Source of the DNA: Amycolatopsis sp. A133
GTDB lineage: Bacteria > Actinomycetota > Actinomycetes > Mycobacteriales > Pseudonocardiaceae
Reading direction: 5' to 3'
Length of the DNA: 64,000 nucleotides
Assembly (NCBI RefSeq): GCF_031082405.1
Contig: NZ_JAVHJU010000042.1
Span: 1-64,000 of the forward strand
How positions within the stretch are numbered: position 1 is the first letter of the stretch; each line of letters opens with the position of its first letter. Shown in pieces: positions 18,089 through 27,494 of the stretch. The notes below the pieces were generated by a model. That model was not told where the DNA came from. It searched no databases and saw only the letters and a list, made by a program, of their open reading frames with translations. The translations under genes and the position numbers were made by a program.

Positions 18089-18346
18089 GTGACCGGCACC
18101 CCCGAGCTGTCCGAAGTGGACGTCTCGCACATCGCCGTTTCCGACATCGAGAACGTGGTGGTCGATTGCGACCGCTGCGTGGTCCGCGGCATCTCGTGCC
18201 ACGACTGCGTGGTGAGCGTGCTGCTCGGCGCGCCACCCGCCGTGGTGTGGGACGCCGACGAGCGCCGCGCGGTGGACGCGCTGGCCGAAGCCGGAATGGT
18301 GCCGCGGCTCCGCTTGGTCGAAGAACCGATCCGGCGGACCGCCTGA
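18089..18346 (+). CDS. Small Cys-rich conserved actinobacterial protein
   Basis: The 85-residue protein carries a compact Cys/His motif, CDRCVVRGISCHDCVVSVLL (residues about 31-50), with four Cys and one His that could hold a zinc ion or Fe-S cluster. The rest is a short helix and a tail. The start is firm: GAGGAGG lies 5 nt before the GTG. It is commonly found directly upstream of the NlpC/P60 gene in related genomes, to my knowledge. The function is unknown. Confidence 0.75.
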   Translation: MTGTPELSEVDVSHIAVSDIENVVVDCDRCVVRGISCHDCVVSVLLGAPPAVVWDADERRAVDALAEAGMVPRLRLVEEPIRRTA

Positions 18347-18783
18347 ACTCGCCCGTTTCGTGGCGGCGCGCCGAATGGTCGATTGGATCGGTGAACGGTC
18401 AGTAGCCGAAAAGCCCTCCGGAGAATCGCCAGCGTGTAACGCCCATCACATGTTTTCTCCGGTGCTGGTCCGATGGTGTGCAACGGCGTCACGCACAGTT
18501 TTTGGCCGACGGGTGGTGGACGTCGTGGCGCTCTTTTCGTAACCTGTCCGAGATCTCGTGGCCCCCGGCCGTCGATGAAGGCGGCGACGCGAGATCGCCG
18601 CCGGACGCAGCTTTGTCGGGAAGCTGGGAACCGGAACCACCACCGCGGGCAATCCCTGTTGCGGCTCCTGTTGTCCAAGAGCAGCACGCGCGCGGGTGGG
18701 GGACAACGGCGAAGAGGACTCCCCGGCCTCTTCGCGCTCCGGTCCCCGACGGCGGCCGAGACGCAAAGGAGACCCGCGCGACC
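18347..18783 (+). other. 437-nt gene-free leader upstream of NlpC/P60 gene
   Basis: No coding sequence is supported here. The first part is relatively AT-rich (18440-18545, with CATGTTTTCTCC and CAGTTTTTGG) and probably holds the promoter. The last 200 nt are rich in potential stems, for example GGCGGCGACGCGAGATCGCCGCC and GAAGAGG...CCTCTTC. Cell-wall hydrolase genes in actinobacteria often carry a c-di-AMP (ydaO) riboswitch in such leaders. Some segments are suggestive (GGGAACC near 18628, CGGGCAATCCC near 18646, GGCTCCT near 18663), but the conserved 3' core is not recognisable. Confidence 0.45.
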
Positions 18784-19839
18784 GTGCAGTCGCATCCAGT
18801 CAGACGCGTGGTGTCAGGCGCCCTCGCAGCGGTCTCGGTGATCACCCTCGTCACCTTGGCCCAGCCGACGGCCATCGCCGCCCCCGTCCCCGTTCTCCAG
18901 ACCCCGCCCACCGGCTCCGACGCCCTCGCCAAGTACCGCGACCTCGCGGCCCAGGCCGAGAAGCTCAACGAAGACCTGCTTTCGGCCAAGGACGACCTGA
19001 AGAAGAAGCAGGGTGAGCTCGACAAGGCCACCGGCGACGTCAACGCGGCCAAGGAACAGGCCACCACGGCGTCCGAGAGCCAGAAGAAGTACCAGACCGA
19101 GGTCGACAAGTTCGCCGGTGCGTCCTTCACCAGCGGTGTCCAGCTGAACAAGCTGTCGGCGCTGCTGGCGGGCACGTCCACCCAGGACTTCCTCGACCGG
19201 TCCTCGGCGCTCGAGGTCATCGCGACCGGCAAGAACGCCGCGATGGGCAACCTCACCGGCGCCGTCCAGCAGGCCACCGACGCGGCCGCCAAGGCCAGCG
19301 ACGCCGCGAAGCGCGCGCAAGACGCGCGGGACGCCGCGGCCAAGCTGGCCGAGGACATCCAGGCCAAGCAGAAGACGCTGCAGGACCAGATCGACCAGCT
19401 CGAGGCGGCCAACAAGAACCTCAGCACGTCGGACAAGGCCGCTCAGAAGGACCGTGGCGGGTCCGCGCCCACCAACATCAAGGCTCCGACCGGGTCCGCG
19501 CAGGCGGCGGTCAACGCCGCGCTGAGCAAGCTCGGCAGCGCGTACGTGTACGGCGCCACCGGCCCGACCAACTTCGACTGCTCGGGCCTGACGTCGTGGG
19601 CGTACAAGCAGGCCGGGATCACCCTGCCGCGGACCAGCCGCGAGCAGTCGACCTTCGGCACCGCGGTGCCGCGGGACCAGCTCCAGCCGGGTGATCTCGT
19701 GTTCTTCTACTCGCCCGTTTCGCACGTCGGCATGTACATCGGCGACGGCAAGATGGTGCACGCGCCCGACACCGGTGACGTCGTGAAGATCTCGCCGCTG
19801 CAGAGCCAGTACTCGGGAGCGCGCCGCCCGACGGCGTGA
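18784..19839 (+). CDS. Secreted NlpC/P60 peptidoglycan endopeptidase (RipC/RipD-like)
   Basis: The 351-residue protein is predicted to cut peptidoglycan stem peptides. A signal peptide (residues about 8-33, ending AIAAP) is followed by a long coiled-coil domain (about 45-215). A C-terminal NlpC/P60 domain (about 240-351) follows, with catalytic Cys in NFDCSGLTSW, His in SHVGMYIGDG and a third polar site near MVHAPDTG. It matches the coiled-coil-gated architecture of RipC-type enzymes. The GTG is the best start for the signal peptide. AAGGAG lies 15 nt upstream, a long spacing. Confidence 0.92.
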   Translation: MQSHPVRRVVSGALAAVSVITLVTLAQPTAIAAPVPVLQTPPTGSDALAKYRDLAAQAEKLNEDLLSAKDDLKKKQGELDKATGDVNAAKEQATTASESQKKYQTEVDKFAGASFTSGVQLNKLSALLAGTSTQDFLDRSSALEVIATGKNAAMGNLTGAVQQATDAAAKASDAAKRAQDARDAAAKLAEDIQAKQKTLQDQIDQLEAANKNLSTSDKAAQKDRGGSAPTNIKAPTGSAQAAVNAALSKLGSAYVYGATGPTNFDCSGLTSWAYKQAGITLPRTSREQSTFGTAVPRDQLQPGDLVFFYSPVSHVGMYIGDGKMVHAPDTGDVVKISPLQSQYSGARRPTA

Positions 19840-19859
19840 CCCGGCCGCACTTCGGCCGG

Positions 19860-19897
19860 CGAAGGGGCGGTACCGCACACGCGGTGCCGCCCCTTCG
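19860..19897 (+). terminator. Terminator after NlpC/P60 gene
   Basis: A 17-bp stem (CGAAGGGGCGGTACCGC, one G-T pair) with an ACAC loop starts 20 nt after the stop codon. Confidence 0.7.
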
Positions 19898-19986
19898 CTG
19901 TGTCATCCGAGGCTCCGCCTCGGGCCGGGGGCTTCGCCACCCGGACCCCCGAACGAACAGGTGGGGCCCCCGCTAGCCTCTGGGGC

Positions 19987-21144
19987 GTGCTCAAGACCCT
20001 GCTCGTGACCAACGACTTCCCGCCGCGGCCCGGGGGGATCCAGAACTATCTGAACTCCCTGGCCACCCGGCTGCCGTCCGACGACCTGGTCGTCTACGCG
20101 CCGTCGTGGGAGTCGCGGACGGGGTCGCACGAGGAGTTCGACGCCGAGGCGCCGTTCGAGGTCGTCCGGCACCCCACGTCGCTGATGCTGCCGACGCCGG
20201 ACGTGCTCCGCCGGGCGAAGCAGATCATGCGGGCGCGGGAGTGCGAAGCCGTCTGGTTCGGGGCGGCGGCGCCGCTCGCGCTGCTGGGGCACCCCCTGCG
20301 CCGGGCCGGGGCGCGCCGCGTCGTGGCGTCGACGCACGGCCACGAGGTCGGCTGGTCCATGCTGCCGGCGTCCCGGCAGGCGCTGCGGCGGATCGGCGAC
20401 ACCGTCGACGTCGTCACCTACGTCAGCCGGTACACGCGCGGCCGCTTCGCCGCCGCCTTCGGCCCGATGGCCGGGCTGGAGCTGCTGCCCTCCGGGGTCG
20501 ACACCGAGGTGTTCCGGCCGGATCCGGCCGCGCGCGCGGAGATCCGCGCCCGGCACGGCCTCGGTGACCGGCCGACCGTCGTCTGCGTGTCCCGGCTGGT
20601 CCCGCGCAAGGGCCAGGACCAGCTGATCCGCGCGCTGCCGTCGATCCGCGAGCGCGTGCCGGACGCGGCGCTGCTGATCGTCGGCGGCGGCCCGTACCGC
20701 AAGAAGCTCACCGGGCTGGTCGCCGAGCTCGGCCTGGAACGCGACGTCGTGCTCACCGGGTCGGTCCCGTGGGCCGAGCTGCCGGCGCACTACGCCGCTG
20801 GCGACGTCTTCGCGATGCCCGCGCGCACCCGGGGCAAGGGCCTCGACGTCGAAGGGCTCGGCATCGTCTACCTGGAGGCCTCGGCGACCGGGCTGCCGGT
20901 GGTCGCCGGCAACTCCGGCGGGGCGCCCGAAGCGGTGCTCGACGAGGTCACCGGGCACGTCGTCGACGGCCGGGACGTCGTCCAGCTGGGGGAGACCCTG
21001 GCCGCGCTGCTCGCGGACCCGGTGCGCGCGCGCCGGATGGGCGAGGCCGGGCGGGCGTGGGTGACCGAGCACTGGCGCTGGGACGGCCTGGCGCGGCGGC
21101 TGTCCGGCCTGCTGGACGGCGATCCGGTGGCCGTCGTCCGCTAA
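19987..21144 (+). CDS. pimB: GDP-mannose-dependent PIM mannosyltransferase (GT4, PimB' type)
   Basis: The 385-residue GT-B glycosyltransferase of family GT4 is predicted to add mannose to phosphatidylinositol monomannoside, an early step to PIMs and lipomannan. The N-domain starts LLVTNDFPPRPGGIQNYL, with the glycine-rich acceptor loop. The C-domain carries SRLVPRKGQDQLIRALP and the nucleotide-sugar EX7E-like segment EGLGIVYLEASATGLPVV. The GTG start places the first strand at the N-terminus. Gene order (next to the NlpC/P60 gene) is as for Rv2188c. The 3' end overlaps the convergent kinase-like gene by 4 nt. Confidence 0.88.
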   Translation: MLKTLLVTNDFPPRPGGIQNYLNSLATRLPSDDLVVYAPSWESRTGSHEEFDAEAPFEVVRHPTSLMLPTPDVLRRAKQIMRARECEAVWFGAAAPLALLGHPLRRAGARRVVASTHGHEVGWSMLPASRQALRRIGDTVDVVTYVSRYTRGRFAAAFGPMAGLELLPSGVDTEVFRPDPAARAEIRARHGLGDRPTVVCVSRLVPRKGQDQLIRALPSIRERVPDAALLIVGGGPYRKKLTGLVAELGLERDVVLTGSVPWAELPAHYAAGDVFAMPARTRGKGLDVEGLGIVYLEASATGLPVVAGNSGGAPEAVLDEVTGHVVDGRDVVQLGETLAALLADPVRARRMGEAGRAWVTEHWRWDGLARRLSGLLDGDPVAVVR

Positions 21145-21755
21145 GGCAGGTAGAGCGCCGGGTGCCGGGGATCGTCGACGCGCACGACGACGTCGGCCAG
21201 CGTGCCCGGGTCCACCTCTTCTTCGTACCGCTCGTAGGCCGGGACCGCCCAGGCGTCCGGCACGCGGCGCCGCAGGGCCGCGGGAGAGAGCCACAGGTGC
21301 ACGGCCAGATCGAAGGCCAGCCCGGCGCCGAGCAGCAGTTCGCCGTCGACGAGCACGACCCCGCCCTCGGGCAGCGGCACGCGCGCGGCACGGGTCGCGC
21401 GATCGCGCTCGGCGTCCCACAGCGACGGCAGCACCTCGCCGGAACCCTTCAGCGGTTCCAGGACTTCGCGGCGGAGGGCGCCGAGGTCGAGCCAGTCGGT
21501 GTAGCGGACGTCGGGGTTGGTGCGGCCGTGCTCGAAGCGCAGCGACGCGGGCCGCAGGAAGTCGCGCGCGGACACGCGCAGGGTCGCGCGGCCGCGCAGC
21601 CGCAGGGGATCGACCAGGGCGTCCGCGAGTTCCGCGGTTTCCGTCGCGCCCGCGGCGCCGTCGACGGCCACCGCGATCCGCCGCGTGGTGAGCGCGTCGA
21701 CGCGATCGGCCAGTTCTTCGGCCAGGACGGCGGGGGAGATCGGGCGGTAGCGCAC
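21141..21755 (-). CDS. Uridine kinase-like protein with altered P-loop
   Basis: The 204-residue protein of the uridine kinase/phosphoribulokinase fold has AVAVDGAAGATET where the Walker A loop should be (residues 33-40), VRYTDWLDLGALRREVL in the middle and VVLVDGELLL as the Walker B strand. The P-loop Gly-Lys is replaced by Thr-Glu (residues 38-39), so normal ATP binding is doubtful. The start is a GTG preceded by GGAGG about 10 nt upstream. The longer ORF runs through the divergent SRPBCC gene and is rejected. It may be a regulator or a kinase with changed chemistry. Confidence 0.75.
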   Translation of the reverse strand: MRYRPISPAVLAEELADRVDALTTRRIAVAVDGAAGATETAELADALVDPLRLRGRATLRVSARDFLRPASLRFEHGRTNPDVRYTDWLDLGALRREVLEPLKGSGEVLPSLWDAERDRATRAARVPLPEGGVVLVDGELLLGAGLAFDLAVHLWLSPAALRRRVPDAWAVPAYERYEEEVDPGTLADVVVRVDDPRHPALYLP

Positions 21756-21819
21756 GGGTTCCCATCCTCCACCCGGGCTGTCCGGCGTTTTTGTCGTACC
21801 CCGCTGCGAGGATGCGGAC

Positions 21820-22233
21820 ATGACTTCTTCAGTGGGGAAGACGGCCGATGCGGGCTGGAACATCGGGGTTTCGCGCACCTTGCCGTACCCGGCGGCGGTG
21901 GTGTGGGACTTCCTGGTCAGCCGCGAGGGCGTCGCGATCTGGCTCGGTCCGGGCGTCGAGCTGCCCAGGGAAGCGGGCGCGGAGTACAAAACGGCCAACG
22001 GCACGGTGGGCGAGATCCGCAGCTTCGCCGACGGCGACCGGGTGCGGCTCACGTGGCGGCCGAGCGGCTGGGACCACGACTCGACGGTGCAGGTGCGGTT
22101 GAGCGGCTCGGGGACCAAGACGACCCTGAGGTTTCACCAGGAATGGCTTGCGGGCGCGGAAGAGCGCGAACAACAGCGGGCATACTGGCAGGACGTGACC
22201 GAGCGCGTCGTGGCGGCACTCGCCGGACGCTGA
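21820..22233 (+). CDS. SRPBCC (Aha1-like) domain protein
   Basis: The 137-residue protein is a single START/Bet v1-like hydrophobic-ligand domain of the AHSA1 group. It shows SRTLPYPAAVVWDFLV at the first strand and helix, EIRSFADGDRVRLTWRP in the sheet and a long C-terminal helix (AEEREQQRAYWQDVTERVV). The ligand and role are unknown. It lies 22 nt before the P450 gene on the same strand, so the two may be co-expressed and the small domain might present a substrate, which is inference. Confidence 0.85.
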   Translation: MTSSVGKTADAGWNIGVSRTLPYPAAVVWDFLVSREGVAIWLGPGVELPREAGAEYKTANGTVGEIRSFADGDRVRLTWRPSGWDHDSTVQVRLSGSGTKTTLRFHQEWLAGAEEREQQRAYWQDVTERVVAALAGR

Positions 22234-22255
22234 CGCGGGAAGTGTGGGGGCTGGC

Positions 22256-23467
<1,212 letters not shown>

Positions 23468-23534
23468 GGGGTGCGGCTCGGCCGGGCGGCGGAGGCTCGG
23501 CACCCGGCCCGAGCTCGTGTCGTAGGGTCGGCGG

Positions 23535-24815
23535 ATGGACTCCGCCGACCTGCTCGCCTTGGACGCCCAGCACGTCTGGCATCCCTACGCGCCCATGCCC
23601 GCGAAGGTGCCTTCGTTGCTGGTCACCGAGGCGAGCGGCGTCCGGCTGAAGCTGGCCGACGGGCGGGAGCTCGTCGACGGCATGTCCTCGTGGTGGTCGG
23701 CCATCCACGGCTACCGGCACCCCGTGCTTGACGCCGCCCTCGCCGCTCAGGCCGGGCGGATGAGCCACGTCATGTTCGGCGGCCTCACCCACGAACCCGC
23801 CATCACCCTCGCCAAGACCCTGGCCGACCTCAGCCCCGACGGCCTCGAGCACGTCTTCCTCTGCGACTCCGGCTCGGTCTCGGTCGAAGTCGCCGTCAAG
23901 ATGTGCCTGCAGTACCAGCGATCTCGCGGGCGGACCGGCAAACGGCGGCTGCTCACCTGGCGCGGCGGCTACCACGGGGACACCTTCACGCCGATGAGCG
24001 TCTGCGACCCCGAGGGCGGCATGCACTCGCTGTGGCGCGGCGTGCTCCCCGAGCAGGTCTTCGTGCCCGCCCCGCCGTCCGGTTTCGACACCCCGCCCGA
24101 TCAGTCCTATCTGGACACGTTGGCCGCGGGAATCGAGCAGCACCAAGACGAACTGGCCGCGGTGATCGTCGAACCGGTGGTGCAGGGCGCCGGCGGGATG
24201 CGGTTCCACCACCCCGGCTACCTGCGCGCCCTGCGGGAGCTGACCGAGGCGCACGACGTCCTGCTGATCTTCGACGAGATCGCCACCGGCTTCGGCCGCA
24301 CCGGTGCGCTGTTCGCCGCCGGGCACGCCGGTGTCACGCCCGACGTCATGTGCGTCGGCAAGGCGCTGACCGGTGGCTACCTCAGCATGGCGGCCACGCT
24401 GTGCACGCCGGAAGTCGCCGATGGCATCGCGCGCGGCGAGCTCCCGGTGCTCGCGCACGGCCCGACCTTCATGGGCAATCCGCTCGCCTCCGCCGTCGCC
24501 AACGCCTCCCTCGGCCTGCTCGCCGGCGGCAGCTGGCGAGGTGACGTCGCCCGCGTCGAAAAAGCCCTGCTCGACGGCCTGGCCCCGGCGCGCGACCTGC
24601 CCGCGGTCACCGACGTGCGGGTGCTGGGCGGGATCGGCGTGCTGCAGCTCGACCACCCCGTCGACATGGCCGTGGCGACGGACGTCGTCACCGCGCACGG
24701 CGCTTGGCTGCGGCCGTTCCGGGACCTCGTTTACGCCATGCCGCCGTACGTTTCGACTGACGCCGACCTCGCCGTGATCACCCGCGCGATGCTTGCGGTC
24801 GCCGGAAAGGCCTGA
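23535..24815 (+). CDS. bioA: Adenosylmethionine-8-amino-7-oxononanoate aminotransferase
   Basis: It converts KAPA to DAPA with SAM as amino donor in biotin synthesis, using PLP. The 426-residue class III aminotransferase has WHPYAPM at the N-terminus (typical of BioA), WWSAIHGYRHPVLDAAL, the PLP Asp in LLIFDEIATGFGRTG, and the Schiff-base Lys in CVGKALTGGYL (residue about 276). The motif GPTFMGNPLA also marks BioA. It starts the biotin region; bioF, which makes the substrate, is not in the window. Confidence 0.96.
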   Translation: MDSADLLALDAQHVWHPYAPMPAKVPSLLVTEASGVRLKLADGRELVDGMSSWWSAIHGYRHPVLDAALAAQAGRMSHVMFGGLTHEPAITLAKTLADLSPDGLEHVFLCDSGSVSVEVAVKMCLQYQRSRGRTGKRRLLTWRGGYHGDTFTPMSVCDPEGGMHSLWRGVLPEQVFVPAPPSGFDTPPDQSYLDTLAAGIEQHQDELAAVIVEPVVQGAGGMRFHHPGYLRALRELTEAHDVLLIFDEIATGFGRTGALFAAGHAGVTPDVMCVGKALTGGYLSMAATLCTPEVADGIARGELPVLAHGPTFMGNPLASAVANASLGLLAGGSWRGDVARVEKALLDGLAPARDLPAVTDVRVLGGIGVLQLDHPVDMAVATDVVTAHGAWLRPFRDLVYAMPPYVSTDADLAVITRAMLAVAGKA

Positions 24816-25023
24816 ATTCAGCACATCGGGTGTGACCACGGGCACACCGAGACCCGAAGGTCCCTCACCGTCGCGCAGCGTGCAAGAGCAAGATCGAAAC
24901 CACGCGAACGGCGGAGGGGGTAAGTGTGAAAAGCCCGCTCCGCCCGGTCCATCCTGTACCCGGACGAACGCGAGAAATCCTTGCGTAGCAGACATTTTGC
25001 GCGGTTTCGGCGATCCTGCCCCC

Positions 25024-27255
25024 ATGATCGAGATCGTTCGTGGCGAACACGACACCGGACCCCCGAAGCACTCCGAGCACCTCAAGGACCTCAAGCACGA
25101 CTTCCTCGCGTCGATCGTCGTTTTCCTCGTCGCCGTCCCCCTGTCCCTCGGCGTGGCTTTCGCCGCCGGGGCGCCGCTGCTCTCCGGCCTGATCTCCGCC
25201 GTCGTCGGCGGGCTGGTCGCGAGCCTCTTCGGCGGATCACCGCTGCAGGTCAGCGGTCCGTCCGCCGCCCTCACCGTGGTGCTGGCCGACACGATCGCCA
25301 CCCACGGCTGGCCCGTCACGTGCGCGATCACCGTCGCCGCGGGCCTGCTCCAGATCTTCTTCGGCCTCACCAGGGCCGCCCGCGCCGCGCTCGCCGTGTC
25401 GCCGGCGATCGTGCACGGCCTGCTCGCCGGCATCGGCGTCACGCTCGTGCTCGGCCAGCTGCACGTCGTCCTCGGCGGCTCGGCGCAGGGTTCCGCGCTC
25501 GCCAACGTCCTGGCGCTGCCGGGGCAGGTCGCCGGGCACCACGACAAAGCCGTGCTGATCGGCGTTGTCACCCTCGGCGTCCTGCTGGCCTGGCCGCGGC
25601 TCCCGGCCGCCGTCCGCCGCGTGCCCGCGCCGCTGGCCGCCGTCGCGCTGGCCACCGGCCTGTCCGTCGTGACCGGCATGACCCTGGCGCGCGTCGACCT
25701 CCCGGCCGGGCTGCCCCCGCTGCACATCGTGCCGCGGCTGCCGGACGGCGGCTGGGGGAGCTTCGCCGTCGCCGCGGTGACCATCGCGCTCATCGCCGGC
25801 CTCGAGAGCCTGCTGTCCGCGGTCTCGGTGGACAAGCTCCGCGGCGGCCGGCGCACCGACCTCGACCGCGAACTCATCGGGCAGGGCGCGGCGAACGTCG
25901 CCGCCGGCGCGCTCGGCGGGTTCCCCGTCACCGGCGTCATCGTGCGCAGCATGACCAACTACGAGGCCGGCGCGCGCACCCGGGCGTCGGCGGTCCTGCA
26001 CTGCGGGTGGATCCTCGCCGCCTGCCTGCTGTTCACCGGCGTGCTGCGGCTGATCCCGCTGGCGGCGCTGGCCGCGCTGCTGGTGTACGTCGGCACGAAA
26101 CTGGTGAACCTCAACGGGCTCAAGGAGGTCCGACGCCACGGCGACCTGCCGGTGTACGTGGTCACCCTGGCCGGCGCCGTGGCCGTCAACCTGCTCACCG
26201 GCGTCGCGGCGGGGGTGCTGTTCGCGCTCGCGCTGATGCTGCGGCGGATGATCTTCTCCGGCATCCACGTCGAACGGGACGGCGAGCGCCACCGCGTCGT
26301 CATCGAAGGCGCGCTGACGTTCCTGTCCGTGCCGCGGCTGACGCGGGTGCTCGCCGAAGTGCCGCTGCACGCCGAGGTCACCCTCGAGCTGCACGTCGAC
26401 TTCCTCGACCACGCCGCGTTCGACTGCTTGCGCGGCTGGCAGCAGGCGCACGCCGGGTGCGTCACGGTCGACGAGATCGGGCACCCGTGGTTCGGCCGCG
26501 GCCGCTCGGGCAAGCCGACCGTGCGCCGCAGCGTCGCCGCGCGCGTCGTGCCGCGGTGGCTCGCGCCGTGGTCGCAATGGCAGGCCGAGCACGTCGTGCT
26601 GCCCGCCCAGCGCACCGCCAGCTCGCTGCTGTGCCGCGGTGCTTCGGAGTTCCAGCGCCGCACCGCGCCACTGCTGCGCGACACGTGGAGCGGGCTGGCG
26701 CACGGCCAGCAGCCGCACACGCTGTTCATCACCTGCGGCGACGCGCGGATCGTGCCGAACCTGATCACCACCAGCGGCCCGGGCGACCTGTTCACCGTGC
26801 GGAACATCGGCAACCTCGTGCCGCCGGCCGGCGGCACCGACTCGTCGGTCGGCGCGGCGATCGAGTACGCCGTCGGCGTGCTGGAAGTCGCCGAGATCGT
26901 CGTGTGCGGGCACTCCGGCTGCGGCGCGATGAAGGCGCTGCTCGGCCGGGCCCCGGCCGGGCTCGACCAGCTCGGCAGCTGGCTGCGCCACGGCGACGCG
27001 ACGCTCCGGCGCCGCAGCCGCGAGGCACCGCTGCTGCTCGGCGGCGAGCGTCCGGCCGCGGAGGCCGACCAGCTCGCGCTGCAGAACGTGGTGCAGCAGC
27101 TGGAGACCCTGCGCGGCTACCCCGTGGTCGCCGCGGCCCTGGACCGCGGCGCGCTGCGGCTCACCGGGATGTACTTCGACGTCGGCGCCGCGCAAGTGTC
27201 CCTTTTGGACGCTGCCGCGCGCGGGTTCGTCCCCGCGGGTGCACTGGAGCACTGA
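25024..27255 (+). CDS. SulP-STAS-beta-carbonic anhydrase fusion, copy 1
   Basis: The 743-residue fusion has three parts. An SLC26/SulP anion transporter (about residues 20-410, with about 12-14 helices) begins FLASIVVFLVAVPLSLGVA. A STAS domain follows (about 425-500). A C-terminal beta-carbonic anhydrase (about 550-740) has zinc ligands in ITCGDARIVPN and CGHSGCGAMKALL. It probably takes up bicarbonate and interconverts it with CO2 at the membrane; substrate choice is inferred from the fused enzyme. The ATG is preferred because the 77-codon extension is out of keeping with homologues. It is a tandem paralogue of the next gene. Confidence 0.9.
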   Translation: MIEIVRGEHDTGPPKHSEHLKDLKHDFLASIVVFLVAVPLSLGVAFAAGAPLLSGLISAVVGGLVASLFGGSPLQVSGPSAALTVVLADTIATHGWPVTCAITVAAGLLQIFFGLTRAARAALAVSPAIVHGLLAGIGVTLVLGQLHVVLGGSAQGSALANVLALPGQVAGHHDKAVLIGVVTLGVLLAWPRLPAAVRRVPAPLAAVALATGLSVVTGMTLARVDLPAGLPPLHIVPRLPDGGWGSFAVAAVTIALIAGLESLLSAVSVDKLRGGRRTDLDRELIGQGAANVAAGALGGFPVTGVIVRSMTNYEAGARTRASAVLHCGWILAACLLFTGVLRLIPLAALAALLVYVGTKLVNLNGLKEVRRHGDLPVYVVTLAGAVAVNLLTGVAAGVLFALALMLRRMIFSGIHVERDGERHRVVIEGALTFLSVPRLTRVLAEVPLHAEVTLELHVDFLDHAAFDCLRGWQQAHAGCVTVDEIGHPWFGRGRSGKPTVRRSVAARVVPRWLAPWSQWQAEHVVLPAQRTASSLLCRGASEFQRRTAPLLRDTWSGLAHGQQPHTLFITCGDARIVPNLITTSGPGDLFTVRNIGNLVPPAGGTDSSVGAAIEYAVGVLEVAEIVVCGHSGCGAMKALLGRAPAGLDQLGSWLRHGDATLRRRSREAPLLLGGERPAAEADQLALQNVVQQLETLRGYPVVAAALDRGALRLTGMYFDVGAAQVSLLDAAARGFVPAGALEH

Positions 27256-27270
27256 CCCGGAAGCGCCTCA

Positions 27271-27309
27271 AGGTGGCCTTCGGTGCGTTGGACGCACCGA
27301 AGGCCACCT
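27271..27309 (+). terminator. Hairpin after SulP-carbonic anhydrase copy 1
   Basis: A perfect 17-bp stem (AGGTGGCCTTCGGTGCG and complement) with a TTGGA loop begins 16 nt after the stop codon. It separates the two tandem copies, so copy 2 probably has its own promoter. Confidence 0.7.
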
Positions 27310-27339
27310 CGGAGCGCTCGGGGAACGCGTCGGAAACCC

Positions 27340-27481
27340 TTATATAGCCCCGGATTTATCTGTCGGGTGACAGAAATTCTTGTGTTACTGGCGTGTTAAC
27401 TCGATGTCCGATTTGTGACAAAAGGGTGAAATATGGCCAGTTGTTCACTCGAATGGGTGGCTCATAGCGGACATTTCACCC
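27340..27481 (+). promoter_or_regulatory. AT-rich promoter region of SulP-carbonic anhydrase copy 2
   Basis: This 140-nt stretch is much more AT-rich than its surroundings (CCTTATATAGCC, TTGTGTTACTGGCGTGTTAAC, GATTTGTGACAAAAGGG). It contains an inverted repeat, GGGTGAAAT at 27424-27432 and ATTTCACCC at 27473-27481, just before the start codon. The repeat may be an operator or may shape the 5' leader. No single -35/-10 pair stands out. Confidence 0.5.
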
Positions 27482-27494
27482 GATTTCCGGTTGC

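Noticed and set aside
18600..18783. Complete ydaO (c-di-AMP) riboswitch
   Set aside because: The expected conserved 3' core (GTCAGCTAACC-like) and the GGGGTGAAT block are not found; only loose fragments match. Kept as a weak finding, not as a feature.
24793..25023. 77-codon N-terminal extension of SulP fusion copy 1
   Set aside because: No ribosome site, and the extension is polar and unlike SulP N-termini; copy 2 starts at the equivalent of the chosen ATG.
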